Shown here: positions 1 to 8,646 of the stretch, one piece after another
Layout: each line of letters starts with the position of its first letter
How positions within the stretch are numbered: the first letter of the stretch is position 1
Assembly: GCF_001436275.1 (NCBI RefSeq)
Contig: NZ_AZEH01000042.1
Coordinates: 616-64,615, forward strand
Length of the DNA stretch: 64,000 bases
Source: Liquorilactobacillus oeni DSM 19972
GTDB lineage: Bacteria; Bacillota; Bacilli; Lactobacillales; Lactobacillaceae
Direction of reading: 5' to 3'
Notes under the pieces: generated by a model
Database searches by the model: none
What the model was told of the DNA's origin: nothing
The model's input: the letters and a program-made list of their open reading frames with translations, nothing else
Program-made: the position numbers and the translations under genes

Positions 1-4
1 CCAT

Positions 5-87
5 GGAAGGGTAGCGAAGTCTGGCTAAACGCGGCGGACTGTAAATCCGCTCCTTCGGGTTCGGTGGTTCGAATCCACTCCCTTCCA
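5..87 (+). tRNA. tRNA-Tyr (anticodon GTA)
   Basis: Cloverleaf with a GGAAGGG/CCCTTCC acceptor stem, GTA in the anticodon loop, a long variable arm as expected for bacterial tRNA-Tyr, and a GGTTCGAATCC T-arm. No CCA is encoded. It is the first gene of a six-tRNA cluster whose members lie a few bases to tens of bases apart, so they are probably cut from a common precursor that begins left of the window. Confidence 0.95.
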
Positions 88-98
88 TTTATATTTAT

Positions 99-172
99 AG
101 GGGTATAGTTTAACGGTAGAACTACGGTCTCCAAAACCGTCAGTGTGGGTTCAAGTCCTACTACCCCTGCCA
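99..172 (+). tRNA. tRNA-Trp (anticodon CCA)
   Basis: AGGGGTA/TACCCCT acceptor stem, anticodon loop TCTCCAAA (CCA), T-arm GGTTCAAGTCC. The discriminator is G and the 3' CCA is encoded, unlike its neighbours. Confidence 0.95.
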
Positions 173-177
173 TTTAT

Positions 178-251
178 GGCGATAGTGGCGAAGTGGTTAA
201 CGCACCGGATTGTGGCTCCGGCACGCGTGGGTTCGATTCCCACCTATCGCC
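178..251 (+). tRNA. tRNA-His (anticodon GTG)
   Basis: GCGATAG/CTATCGC acceptor stem with an extra encoded G(-1) at 178 facing discriminator C at 251, the hallmark of bacterial tRNA-His. The anticodon loop contains GTG. This tRNA, when uncharged, is the expected ligand of the his T-box leader at 39.8-40.0 kb. Confidence 0.95.
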
Positions 252-259
252 CTTGTAAT

Positions 260-331
260 TGGGTTATAGCCAAGCGGTAAGGCAAGGGACTTTGACTCCC
301 TCATGCGCTGGTTCGAATCCAGCTAACCCAG
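260..331 (+). tRNA. tRNA-Gln (anticodon TTG)
   Basis: TGGGTTA/TAACCCA acceptor stem, anticodon loop CTTTGAC (TTG), T-arm GGTTCGAATCC, discriminator G. The weak U1-A72 end pair is typical of tRNA-Gln. Confidence 0.94.
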
Positions 332-353
332 TTAGGGGTTTGTTCTTTTAACT

Positions 354-424
<71 letters not shown>

Positions 425-428
425 TTAG

Positions 429-457
429 TTGCTTTTAGGCGCTAACTATAGTATAAT
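429..457 (+). promoter_or_regulatory. Promoter between tRNA-Cys and tRNA-Leu
   Basis: TTGCTT and TATAAT separated by exactly 17 bases, directly after tRNA-Cys and about 20 bases before tRNA-Leu. It would let tRNA-Leu be transcribed independently of the upstream tRNAs. Seen in sequence; activity is inferred. Confidence 0.55.
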
Positions 458-477
458 TTTTTTATAGTGGCTGTTAT

Positions 478-562
478 GCCGGTGTGGCGGAATTGGCAGA
501 CGCGCTGGACTCAAAATCCAGTGCCCGTTGAGGGCGTATCGGTTCGACCCCGATCACCGGTA
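478..562 (+). tRNA. tRNA-Leu (anticodon CAA)
   Basis: GCCGGTG/CACCGGT acceptor stem with a terminal G-T wobble, anticodon loop CTCAAAA (CAA), and a long variable arm with the TGCCCGTTGAGGGCG hairpin typical of tRNA-Leu. The T-arm GGTTCGACCCC is followed by a terminator. Confidence 0.95.
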
Positions 563-580
563 TCATATTTCTTATTTAAG

Positions 581-611
581 CATAGGAGTTTTCTTGATCC
601 TATGTTTTTTT
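581..611 (+). terminator. Terminator of the tRNA cluster
   Basis: CATAGGA...TCCTATG 7-bp perfect stem with a 10-base loop, followed by seven T in a row. It closes the tRNA transcript. Confidence 0.8.
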
Positions 612-658
612 GTGTCTGCAAATACAAAATTAATTAAAAACCAAAATATCCAATTCTA

Positions 659-675
659 TGTTACTTAATATTACT
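659..675 (+). promoter_or_regulatory. Upstream GlnR-like half-match
   Basis: TGTTA-N7-TTACT, one mismatch from the GlnR/TnrA consensus TGTNA-N7-TNACA. It lies 94 bases upstream (centre to centre) of the perfect site at 753-769, which would allow cooperative binding. Suggestive only. Confidence 0.35.
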
Positions 676-731
676 TTTTGTAACTATTTAACTTAATAAA
701 AATAAGAAATTAATTTGTAACAGATCTCCTA

Positions 732-769
732 TAGACAATTCAACAGTTTAAATGTTACAATTTATGACA
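732..769 (+). promoter_or_regulatory. amt promoter with overlapping GlnR box
   Basis: The candidate promoter is TAGACA, an 18-base spacer and TACAAT at 756-761. A perfect match to the GlnR consensus (TGTTA-N7-TGACA, 753-769) overlaps the -10 element. Known GlnR biology: it represses ammonium transporter and glutamine synthetase genes when glutamine is plentiful. A site over the -10 fits repression. Confidence 0.7.
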
Positions 770-788
770 TCAACTAGGAGGGATCTGT

Positions 789-2096
789 ATGAACGCTGCG
801 AATTCAACTTTTTTAATTGTTTCCAGTGTCTTGGTGTTTTTTATGACACCGGGGCTAGCTTTTTTTTATGGGGGTTTGGTTTCTAAAAAGAATGTTGTAA
901 ATACTATGCTTTCTGTTTTTTTTATTTGTGGAATAGCAGTTATTCTCTATGCTGCAGTTGGATATGAATTATCTTTTAACGGAGATATTGGTGGAATAAT
1001 TGGACAGGTAAAACACTTTTTCTTAGCTGGAGTTAATTTGGCGAGTCTGCAGTCAAAAGAATTGGGAATTAACGTGGGAACATATCTTATCTTTCAAATG
1101 ATGTTTGCAATTATTACACCTGCTTTATTTGTAGGCGCTGTTGTTGGTAGAATGCGGTTTAATTTTTTGATGGTTTTTATTGTATTTTGGTCTATTTTAG
1201 TTTACTATCCCATGGTACATATTGTTTGGAGCGCAAAAGGAATGCTAGCTTCTTATGGTGTACTGGATTTTGCTGGGGGGACGGTTGTCCATATTAATGC
1301 AGGTGTCACAGCATTAGTTTTGTCTGTCTTTTTAGGGAGAAGATTAGACTTCAATAAAAAAAGCGAGCACTATAATCTGCCTTGGGTTTTGTTAGGTACT
1401 ACAATTCTTTGGATAGGCTGGTATGGTTTTAATGCGGGATCAGCACTGGGAATGAATGAGGTTGCTGTGCAAGCATTCTTGACAACTACAATTGCAACGG
1501 CTGCGGCATTAGTAATGTGGATGATTTTGGACATGGTTACTGTAGGTAAGCCAACACTTGAAGGAGTTTGTACTGGGACAATCTGTGGGCTTGTCGGAAT
1601 TACACCAGCAGCTGGATTTGTAACTGGAGCTGGTGCATTTTGGATTGGAGTTTTCAGTGCGCTTGTTAGTTTTGGATTTATCACGTACGTTAAACCGAAG
1701 TTGAAGTATGATGATCCGTTAGACGCTTTTGGTTGCCACGGTGTTTCAGGAATAGTAGGTTCGATTTTAACAGGAGCATTCGCTACTAAAACGGCCAATG
1801 CAGCACTCACGCAAAATGGTCTTTTTTATGGAGGAGGTTTTCACCAATTAGCAGTTCAACTGGTGGGGACACTCTTCACAATTGTTTTTGTAACAATTAT
1901 AGTAAGCATTGTAGTCGTAATCTTAAAATTATTTGTTAAAATTCGTGTTGATGAAAAGGAAGAAGTAGTTGGACTTGATCAAGGGGAACACGGAGAGTTC
2001 GCAGATTATACTGTAATACCTGCAACAAAAGATATTGAAAAGTATGGTAAAGAGTTTCAAGGCCAACTTGCACATTTAAATAATCCAAAGTCTTGA
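789..2096 (+). CDS. amt: Ammonium transporter (Amt/NrgA family)
   Basis: Integral membrane ammonium/ammonia channel of 435 residues, the usual length for the family, with about 11 transmembrane segments. The conserved D160 precedes FAGGTVVHINAG carrying pore His168, and DAFGCHGVSG carries the second pore His317. The ATG start follows AGGAGG at 776. It stands alone: in many bacteria a PII gene (glnK/nrgB) follows, but here the next gene is convergent and no PII gene is visible in the window. The GlnR box before it indicates nitrogen control. Confidence 0.95.
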   Translation: MNAANSTFLIVSSVLVFFMTPGLAFFYGGLVSKKNVVNTMLSVFFICGIAVILYAAVGYELSFNGDIGGIIGQVKHFFLAGVNLASLQSKELGINVGTYLIFQMMFAIITPALFVGAVVGRMRFNFLMVFIVFWSILVYYPMVHIVWSAKGMLASYGVLDFAGGTVVHINAGVTALVLSVFLGRRLDFNKKSEHYNLPWVLLGTTILWIGWYGFNAGSALGMNEVAVQAFLTTTIATAAALVMWMILDMVTVGKPTLEGVCTGTICGLVGITPAAGFVTGAGAFWIGVFSALVSFGFITYVKPKLKYDDPLDAFGCHGVSGIVGSILTGAFATKTANAALTQNGLFYGGGFHQLAVQLVGTLFTIVFVTIIVSIVVVILKLFVKIRVDEKEEVVGLDQGEHGEFADYTVIPATKDIEKYGKEFQGQLAHLNNPKS

Positions 2097-2160
2097 GTCA
2101 ATAATTAAGTAGTATTAGTATATAAAATGTATAGCTCTTGTGATTTTGGATAATTACTTA

Positions 2161-2208
2161 AAAATTAGGCTTTATGGTAGTTTTTATTACCATAAAGCCT
2201 AATTTTTT
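2161..2208. terminator. Bidirectional terminator, 20-bp perfect stem
   Basis: A 20-bp perfect inverted repeat around the loop GTTTTTAT; the arms end in A and T runs, so it can stop transcription in both directions. It serves amt (+) and the exonuclease gene (-), which converge here. Confidence 0.9.
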
Positions 2209-2259
2209 ACAGTGAAAAAATTTTTATTGATGCGTTTAACAGAGCAGAATAAACGAATG

Positions 2260-2793
2260 TTAGACACTCTTAATGAAGCTGTTAAGCCCTGTATCTCCAA
2301 ATTGGGAAAGCTGATACAAGAGAATGTTTGCACAAGCACGACTATCATCTAAAGCATTATGATGATGCTTCAAAGCAATGTTAAGTTGTTGGCAAATTGT
2401 ATTAAGCTTGTAATTTTGCAAACCTTTAAAATAAGAGCGACTAGTCGCAAGTGTATCAAGTATCAAGTAGTTCGGCTGTGCTATATTATAAAGTGCTAAG
2501 CTATGGTTAAGAACGCTGCAATCAAAACGTGCGTTATGGGCAACTATTAGTTTATCCGGTTCGAAAAAGGGTAAAATATGCGGCCATAATTCTGAAAGGG
2601 TCGGAGCATCAGCAACATCCTGCGCTTTTATCCCATGGATTTGTGTATTACGCCAATGAAAAGGTGCCAGAGGATTGATGAGAGAGTACAGTTCATCAAC
2701 GACTCTGTTATTACGAACCACTGTAAGTGCAAGTGAACAAGCACTATTTCTTTTTGTATTTGCAGTTTCAAAGTCAATGGAGACAAAATCCAT
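2260..2793 (-). CDS. DnaQ-like 3'-5' exonuclease
   Basis: A stand-alone DEDDh exonuclease of 177 residues, related to the epsilon proofreading subunit of DNA polymerase III. Visible catalytic residues are Asp7 and Glu9 (IDFET), Asp91 (HNARFD), and His145/Asp150 (HHNALDD). There is no additional helicase or polymerase domain. It lies 16 bases downstream of the exodeoxyribonuclease III gene on the same strand, so both are probably cotranscribed DNA-repair enzymes. The substrate is not determinable from sequence; family members act on DNA or RNA 3' ends. Confidence 0.85.
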   Translation of the reverse strand: MDFVSIDFETANTKRNSACSLALTVVRNNRVVDELYSLINPLAPFHWRNTQIHGIKAQDVADAPTLSELWPHILPFFEPDKLIVAHNARFDCSVLNHSLALYNIAQPNYLILDTLATSRSYFKGLQNYKLNTICQQLNIALKHHHNALDDSRACANILLYQLSQFGDTGLNSFIKSV

Positions 2794-2809
2794 CTGTGAG
2801 TACTCCCTT

Positions 2810-3565
2810 CTATATTTTTAAATCAAGTTCGATTGGGCAATGATCTGAGCCATATATATCAGATAATATATCAGCTGCAATGATCTTAGCATATAGTACT
2901 TTTGAAGCAATAAAATAATCTATGCGCCACCCAGCATTATTATCTCTTGCATGAAAGCGATAACTCCACCAAGTATATTTACCAATTTCGTCTGGATGAA
3001 GAAATCTGAACGTGTCAATAAACCCACTTGAAAGAAGTTGTGTCATTTTTTCTCGTTCCTGAGTGGTAAAACCCGCATGTTGCTGATTTGTACGCCAATT
3101 TTTCAAGTCAATATTATTATGTGCAACGTTAAGATCACCACAAAGGATAAGCGGTTTTTGTTTATCTAGTTTCTTGAGATAGCTTTGAAAAGCATTTTCC
3201 CACTCAAGTCTAAATTCAAGCCTATTCAAGCTATTTTGAGAGTTTGGCGTATAGCAATTAACCAAGTAAAAGTCTGGATATTCGAGCGTGATTACTCGGC
3301 CTTCGGAATCAAAATGGTCATTACCAATACCATACTTAGCATTAATAGCAGGTTTTTTTGCAAAAATAGCAGTACCAGAATATCCCTTTTTTTGTGCGTA
3401 ATTCCAATACTGATGATAACCAGAAAGTGAAAGATTTAACTGCCCTTCTTGAAGTTTTGTTTCTTGAACGCAAAAGAAGTCTGCATTTAGTTTTTCAAAG
3501 GTATCTGTAAAATTTTTTTTTACTATCGCTCGCAGTCCGTTTACATTCCACGAAATAAATTTCAT
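2810..3565 (-). CDS. exoA: Exodeoxyribonuclease III (AP endonuclease family)
   Basis: A full-length 251-residue member of the EEP superfamily, acting in base excision repair by cutting at abasic sites and removing 3' blocking groups. It opens with MKFISWNVNGLRA (Asn7). VQETKL carries the metal-binding Glu35, CGDLNVAH the active-site Asp/Asn, and GSDHCPIEL the C-terminal Asp-His pair. It is the first gene of a two-gene minus-strand unit with the DnaQ-like exonuclease and is divergent from murB. Confidence 0.93.
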   Translation of the reverse strand: MKFISWNVNGLRAIVKKNFTDTFEKLNADFFCVQETKLQEGQLNLSLSGYHQYWNYAQKKGYSGTAIFAKKPAINAKYGIGNDHFDSEGRVITLEYPDFYLVNCYTPNSQNSLNRLEFRLEWENAFQSYLKKLDKQKPLILCGDLNVAHNNIDLKNWRTNQQHAGFTTQEREKMTQLLSSGFIDTFRFLHPDEIGKYTWWSYRFHARDNNAGWRIDYFIASKVLYAKIIAADILSDIYGSDHCPIELDLKI

Positions 3566-3693
3566 GTTACTTACCTTACTTCCTATTTTACTTAGCTATT
3601 GTTAATTCTATCAGGATGGAAGAAAAAAAACTACCAACAAAGATTACAGAAAGTGTTAAAATTAAATCAGAATAAGTGAATGTGAGGATAAAA

Positions 3694-4605
3694 ATGATGT
3701 TACAAGTACAGGAAACTTTTGCTGAACTCTTCTCCCAAAGCAAAATTTTAGTTGATGAGCCTTTATCAAATTATACAAATACAAAAACTGGTGGCCCAGC
3801 GGAACTCTTGGCATTTCCTAGAGAGTATGATGAAATAAAAGCGATGGTGTTCACAGCTAACAAGATGAAGCTTCCTTTGACTGTGATTGGAAATGCAAGC
3901 AATCTAATAGTAAGAGATGGTGGTATTCGCGGTTTAGTAATAATTCTGAGTAAAATGAACAGCATAAAAGTGCAGCATGATAAAGTAATAGCGGCTGCAG
4001 GGGCTTCTATGATCGATACTACAGAATGTGCTTATCATTCAGGTTTATCTGGTCTTGAATTTGCTGCTGGAATCCCAGGAAGCATCGGCGGTGCAATTTT
4101 CATGAATGCAGGAGCTTACGGTGGTGAAGTCTGTGAAGTTGTTGAAAGAGTAGATGTATTAACCAAGGCTGGGGAGATCAAAAGCTATCCAAAAGAAAAA
4201 ATGAACTTCAGTTATCGTCATAGCAGAATTCAAGATACCGGTGAAATTGTACTGGCAGCTACTTTTAGTTTAAAGCAGGATGATAAAAAAGTAATTCGCA
4301 CAAAGATGGATGAAGTTAATTTTTTGCGAGCTTCCAAACAACCACTGGAATATCCTTCTTGCGGGAGTGTTTTTAAAAGACCTGCTGGGCATTACACTGG
4401 AAAATTGATTCATGATGCAAAGCTGCAGGGATTTCAGGTGGGAGGAGCGCAGATTTCACTTAAACATGCTGGGTTCATTGTTAACCGCGGAAATGCGACC
4501 GCTAGTGATTATTTAGCCGTAATTGAACATGTTCAGAAATGCGTTCAAAAACTCTTTGACGTTACACTCGAGACAGAAGTAAGAATTATCGGAGAAAAAA
4601 AGTGA
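3694..4605 (+). CDS. murB: UDP-N-acetylenolpyruvoylglucosamine reductase
   Basis: Cytosolic flavoprotein that reduces UDP-GlcNAc-enolpyruvate to UDP-MurNAc in peptidoglycan precursor synthesis. FAD-binding signatures [12 protein letters not shown] and [20 protein letters not shown] are present, then the SYRHSR motif and SCGSVFKRP with the proton-donating Ser. I chose ATG 3694, six bases after GTGAGG, giving 304 residues. The upstream in-frame GTG at 3676 lacks a ribosome binding site. It is a single-gene unit with its own terminator. Confidence 0.95.
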   Translation: MMLQVQETFAELFSQSKILVDEPLSNYTNTKTGGPAELLAFPREYDEIKAMVFTANKMKLPLTVIGNASNLIVRDGGIRGLVIILSKMNSIKVQHDKVIAAAGASMIDTTECAYHSGLSGLEFAAGIPGSIGGAIFMNAGAYGGEVCEVVERVDVLTKAGEIKSYPKEKMNFSYRHSRIQDTGEIVLAATFSLKQDDKKVIRTKMDEVNFLRASKQPLEYPSCGSVFKRPAGHYTGKLIHDAKLQGFQVGGAQISLKHAGFIVNRGNATASDYLAVIEHVQKCVQKLFDVTLETEVRIIGEKK

Positions 4606-4616
4606 TTTTTAGAGGG

Positions 4617-4655
4617 TTCTTCGCGTAAGTTTAAGCGAAGTGCTTTTTTTTTTTA
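4617..4655 (+). terminator. murB terminator
   Basis: CTTCGC...GCGAAG hairpin followed by a long T run, 10 bases after the murB stop. Confidence 0.85.
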
Positions 4656-4694
4656 CTTTTTTTTGCAATAATTAATACTGGAGGTGTGTACTGG

Positions 4695-6794
4695 ATGACA
4701 ATTATTGAGACTGTTATCGGTCTAGTATTATTGGTTTTATTATCTAATTTAATTAATCACTATTTTAAATTTATTCCGGTAAGTCTTATCCAAATTTTTT
4801 TGGGAACTTTTTTCGCGTTAATTCTTAATCTTAAGATTAATTTGGACTCAAGCTGGTTTTTATTATTGTTTATCGCTCCGCTGCTTTATAATGACGGACG
4901 TAAGTTTCCTAAAGAAGAATTGTGGAAATTAAAGGGTGCAATCTTTAATAATGCAATTATCTTGGTTTTTATTACAATGCTGCTGGGAGGATACCTGATT
5001 CACTTGGTAATTCCAAATATGCCGCTGGCTGTTGGTATTTCCTTAGCCGCAATTTTAGCACCGACTGATCCAGTAGCTGTTCATTCTATCTCAAGACAAG
5101 TTAAACTGCCTGATAAAATATTACACTTAGTAAGTGGAGAGAGTTTGATTAATGACGCAAGTGGTTTGATAGGATTTAAATATGCTATTGCTGTAGCAAT
5201 TACAGGATATTTTTCTTTAACACAAGCATTAGGAGATCTGCTTTATTTTGGAATATTCGGTTTGGTTCTTGGTTTTGTGTTGATTAGTCTGGTCATTCTG
5301 AGCATTGAATGGTTGATTATGAAGGGTTTTAATGATGTTGTTTTTAACACGGTACTTCAGATTTGTGTTCCTTTTATTATTTACATAGTTACAGAAGAGA
5401 CTTTTCATGCATCTGGAGTCATTGCGGTTGTAGTTGCAGGTGTTATGTTTGCTTCGAAAAGATATTCTTTCATTCGCATTCAACCTGAGATTAATTTGGT
5501 CAGTGAAAGAACCTGGGATTTGATCATTTATCTTTTGAATGGTGTTATGTTTACGATTTTAGGTGTAGAGTTGCCGGTGGCGATGCATGGTACAATTGAA
5601 AGCGAAAATGTCAGCACTTTAAAGGCAATCTTATTTGTATTTGTTATGTGGCTGATTCTTTTAGTAATAAGAGTTGTTTGGACATATTGTTATCAAATAT
5701 TTACTCGTGATTATCGAAATGTATCAGTAAAAAGACGTCTGAAGATTGCTTTCTTATCTGGAATTTCTGGAGTAAGAGGAGCAATCACAATGGCTGCTGC
5801 TTTGACGATTCCTATGCAAACATCAGCTGGGGATCCTTTTCCGGAAAGATCACTTATTCTCTTTATTGCTGCAGGTGTAATTATTTTAAGCATGGTAGTT
5901 GCTATTGTAGTATTGCCATTTATTGTGCATGACCCGATGGAGTTGAAAACACGTGGTGTTTTAGAACCTCTTGATGATGACGATGACTCGGATGATGAAG
6001 AAAAGCAACAGGTTAATAGCAATCAAGCTAAACTGTATATCTTAAAAAGTGCAGTTCGTAGCCTTGAAGAGCAACGCAGACAAAATAACCAATTAGCCGT
6101 ATATCAATTAATATTGGAATATCAATTTATGGTAAAAAGACTTGAATCTGCAGAGCAGGGGGAAGATGAAAACAATGCTGCAACTGCAGATCAGATCAAG
6201 CTGCGTAAGGTTGCCCTTAAAGGCCAGTTAAAAGAATTAAAAAGATTGTATCAAACACATCAGATACATGAAAAAGTTTATTTAAAATTTGAAAGATCTT
6301 TGCAAAGGCAGCTAAGGGCGGTAGAACGTAAAGCCAGAGTTAATCGTGATTGGCCATTTCCAACTGTTATAGAGTCTGCACGACGACTATGGCGTTCACT
6401 TTCATTATGGATAGGAATTAAAAGAGATGAAAGTTATGGAACAGAATTTCGTTACGCTGAAAGAATGTTAGCAAAATCAGCTATTAGTGCATTATCTGCT
6501 TATTTAAAAGATCCGGATGTTAATGAAAAAGAATTTAATCGAGAAGTACTATACCACATGATAATCTCGTATCGTAGTGTAATAGAAAAGCAGAAAAATG
6601 AAGAATCTTTAGGAAAACAGGAATATCAAGAACAAGTGAGAAAATTGCGGTTTAAATCAATCTCTGCGCAACGGCTTGCTCTTCAGTATTTAGTAGAGCA
6701 GCATTATATTACTCATCAGTCTGCAATTGCACTGCAACAATATATAAACCATGAGGAAAGTTTAAATTTAAGAGCCAGTGTATTGTCAAATTAA
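4695..6794 (+). CDS. Na+/H+ antiporter, CPA1/NhaP type, long C-terminal tail
   Basis: The N-terminal about 420 residues form a CPA1 exchanger with about 12 membrane segments, including APTDPVAVHSIS and SGESLINDASGL, the ion-binding region of the family. An acidic linker (DDDDDSDDEE) and a predicted cytosolic helical region of about 270 residues rich in Glu, Lys, Arg and Gln follow. It likely exports Na+ or K+ in exchange for protons, supporting pH and salt tolerance. I chose ATG 4695, ten bases after GGAGG; the GTG at 4686 is too close to that site. About 699 residues. Confidence 0.88.
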   Translation: MTIIETVIGLVLLVLLSNLINHYFKFIPVSLIQIFLGTFFALILNLKINLDSSWFLLLFIAPLLYNDGRKFPKEELWKLKGAIFNNAIILVFITMLLGGYLIHLVIPNMPLAVGISLAAILAPTDPVAVHSISRQVKLPDKILHLVSGESLINDASGLIGFKYAIAVAITGYFSLTQALGDLLYFGIFGLVLGFVLISLVILSIEWLIMKGFNDVVFNTVLQICVPFIIYIVTEETFHASGVIAVVVAGVMFASKRYSFIRIQPEINLVSERTWDLIIYLLNGVMFTILGVELPVAMHGTIESENVSTLKAILFVFVMWLILLVIRVVWTYCYQIFTRDYRNVSVKRRLKIAFLSGISGVRGAITMAAALTIPMQTSAGDPFPERSLILFIAAGVIILSMVVAIVVLPFIVHDPMELKTRGVLEPLDDDDDSDDEEKQQVNSNQAKLYILKSAVRSLEEQRRQNNQLAVYQLILEYQFMVKRLESAEQGEDENNAATADQIKLRKVALKGQLKELKRLYQTHQIHEKVYLKFERSLQRQLRAVERKARVNRDWPFPTVIESARRLWRSLSLWIGIKRDESYGTEFRYAERMLAKSAISALSAYLKDPDVNEKEFNREVLYHMIISYRSVIEKQKNEESLGKQEYQEQVRKLRFKSISAQRLALQYLVEQHYITHQSAIALQQYINHEESLNLRASVLSN

Positions 6795-6902
6795 TAAACT
6801 ACGTTAAGTAACCAGAGTAAGCTAATAATAATTTGCTGCTAACCGCAAGTTGTTGATCTTGGGAATGTGTTAACTTAAATAATGCGTAAATATAATAAAA
6901 CT

Positions 6903-6944
6903 AGAGGCTATGGCAAAGCATTTATTTTGTCACAGCCTCTTTTG
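6903..6944. terminator. Bidirectional terminator
   Basis: AGAGGCT...AGCCTCT with an inner CAAA/TTTG stem, followed by TTTT. It lies between two convergent genes and belongs to the GAGGCTG-type terminator family seen elsewhere in the window. Confidence 0.8.
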
Positions 6945-6960
6945 AATTTACTATAATATT

Positions 6961-7644
6961 TTAACCTTTCTTTAACAAATTCTTTTCAGTTTCGTTAAGC
7001 GAAGAACGTGCTACCGTAAAAGTAACCCACATGATCATTTGAATAATTGTCATAAAAAGGATAAAAATTAACATTCGGGGATTCCACATTGCCAGAAGTT
7101 GCTCCATAGCCCATCTTGGGCTTAAGAATAGATAAGCAGTATGCAAACGCAAGAAACGCCCTATATAAATGCCAACTGAAGAAATTAAGATCAAGGCGAA
7201 AATTAAAATATTTTTATTTATTCTAGTCCAAAGATTGAAATGGACTAAAATTGAATTTGCGACATGTTCTAAGCTCCAAAGTCCCATTAATGAACACGCC
7301 AGAGCACTTGCAACCAAGTTTGTAAAATTCAGCCACAAATGAAGGTTGAATTCCATTAAGCCCGTGGCACTGCTATATGGATCAAGCATAGCAAGGTGGA
7401 ATAGATCTGTTAAAACATAAGGCGCATTTGGATAAAAAAGGATCCATAAAACTGTTAAAAATAATAAAGAAAAATTATTTTGATGAGGTTTGATCTGAAT
7501 TGCAAGTTCGATGGGAATATATCCTAATAAAGTATTTAAAAGCAAAAAACTATATACCCCATTATGCGAACTAATAGTGAAGTAAACATAAAACATAAAA
7601 CATAAAAAGGAAAGACGAACTAACCAACGATTTTTTAAACTCAT
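6961..7644 (-). CDS. DUF1361 membrane protein
   Basis: About 227 residues with 6-7 hydrophobic segments. The family marks LNTLLGYIPIEL, LFYPNAPYVLTD and IGRFLRLH are all present, identifying DUF1361; no biochemical function is established for it. I chose ATG 7644, eight bases after AGG, over the earlier in-frame ATG 7650 and GTG 7653, which sit on top of the ribosome binding site. Single gene, convergent with the antiporter gene. Confidence 0.85.
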   Translation of the reverse strand: MSLKNRWLVRLSFLCFMFYVYFTISSHNGVYSFLLLNTLLGYIPIELAIQIKPHQNNFSLLFLTVLWILFYPNAPYVLTDLFHLAMLDPYSSATGLMEFNLHLWLNFTNLVASALACSLMGLWSLEHVANSILVHFNLWTRINKNILIFALILISSVGIYIGRFLRLHTAYLFLSPRWAMEQLLAMWNPRMLIFILFMTIIQMIMWVTFTVARSSLNETEKNLLKKG

Positions 7645-7803
7645 AGTCATCACCTAATTTCTATTATAACTATTGTAGCAAATTGTGAGTTGAAATAAAC
7701 TAATTATCAATGGTTTGAGAAGTTCTTAATCTTTTATAATCGACCGCGGTAAATTAAATTTAGACGTGATATAATTAATTTAAATATATTAGGAGGTAAA
7801 AGA

Positions 7804-8646
7804 ATGGGCATTGCTTGGGAAAGCCTATTTTCGTGGCAGCACTTAGTCAATTTAGTAGACATCTTAGTCGTATGGTATGTAGTTTATAAACTGATGATGT
7901 TACTGCGCGGAACAAAAGCGGTACAGCTTTTTAGAGGCGTAATCGTTATCGTTGCAATTAAGTTTGTGAGCTGGTTTTTTGACTTGCAGACAGTTTCTTG
8001 GATTACGAACCAAATTATTAATTGGGGATTTATCGCAATCATCATTATCTTTCAGCCTGAAATCAGGCGAGGTTTGGAACATTTGGGCAGAGGATCACTT
8101 TTTGTTCATAATAAAAAACAAAATGAAGATGAATTACGAATGATTAAAGCCCTTGATCAAGCAATACAGTATATGTCAAAGAGAAGAATTGGAGCCTTAA
8201 TCACAATTCAAAGGGAAACTGGACTTGAAGATTACATTGAGACGGGAATTGGCTTAAATGCTGAGATTACTGGGGCGTTACTGATAAATATATTTATTCC
8301 CAACACACCATTACATGATGGAGCTGTGATTATAAAAAATAATAAAATTGCTGTTGCCGCTGCATACCTTCCTCTTTCTGAAAGTAATTTGATTCCTAAA
8401 GCTCTAGGTACTAGGCATCGTGCGGCTGTCGGAATCAGTGAAGTTACTGATGCTTTAACAATCGTTGTTTCAGAAGAAACGGGTGGAGTAACGATCACGG
8501 AAAATAATGAGCTATTGCGGGATTTAACACGTGAAGATTATTTGAAACTTCTAAAAAAGGAATTGATTGTCGCTCCTAAAAAGCAAAAAACAAACGGAGT
8601 TGGCAGTTTCTTTATGGAACTATTTAAAGGAGGTCGGAAGCATTGA
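7804..8646 (+). CDS. cdaA: Diadenylate cyclase CdaA
   Basis: Membrane-anchored enzyme that joins two ATP into c-di-AMP, the second messenger controlling potassium, osmolyte and wall homeostasis. It has three N-terminal membrane helices, then a DAC domain with LHDGAVII (DGA motif) and TRHRAAVG (RHR motif), both catalytic. It is 280 residues, the family's usual size. The operon order cdaA-cdaR-glmM is conserved in Firmicutes; the stop overlaps the cdaR start by four bases. AGGAGG precedes the ATG, and GTGATATAAT upstream is an extended -10. Confidence 0.97.
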   Translation: MGIAWESLFSWQHLVNLVDILVVWYVVYKLMMLLRGTKAVQLFRGVIVIVAIKFVSWFFDLQTVSWITNQIINWGFIAIIIIFQPEIRRGLEHLGRGSLFVHNKKQNEDELRMIKALDQAIQYMSKRRIGALITIQRETGLEDYIETGIGLNAEITGALLINIFIPNTPLHDGAVIIKNNKIAVAAAYLPLSESNLIPKALGTRHRAAVGISEVTDALTIVVSEETGGVTITENNELLRDLTREDYLKLLKKELIVAPKKQKTNGVGSFFMELFKGGRKH

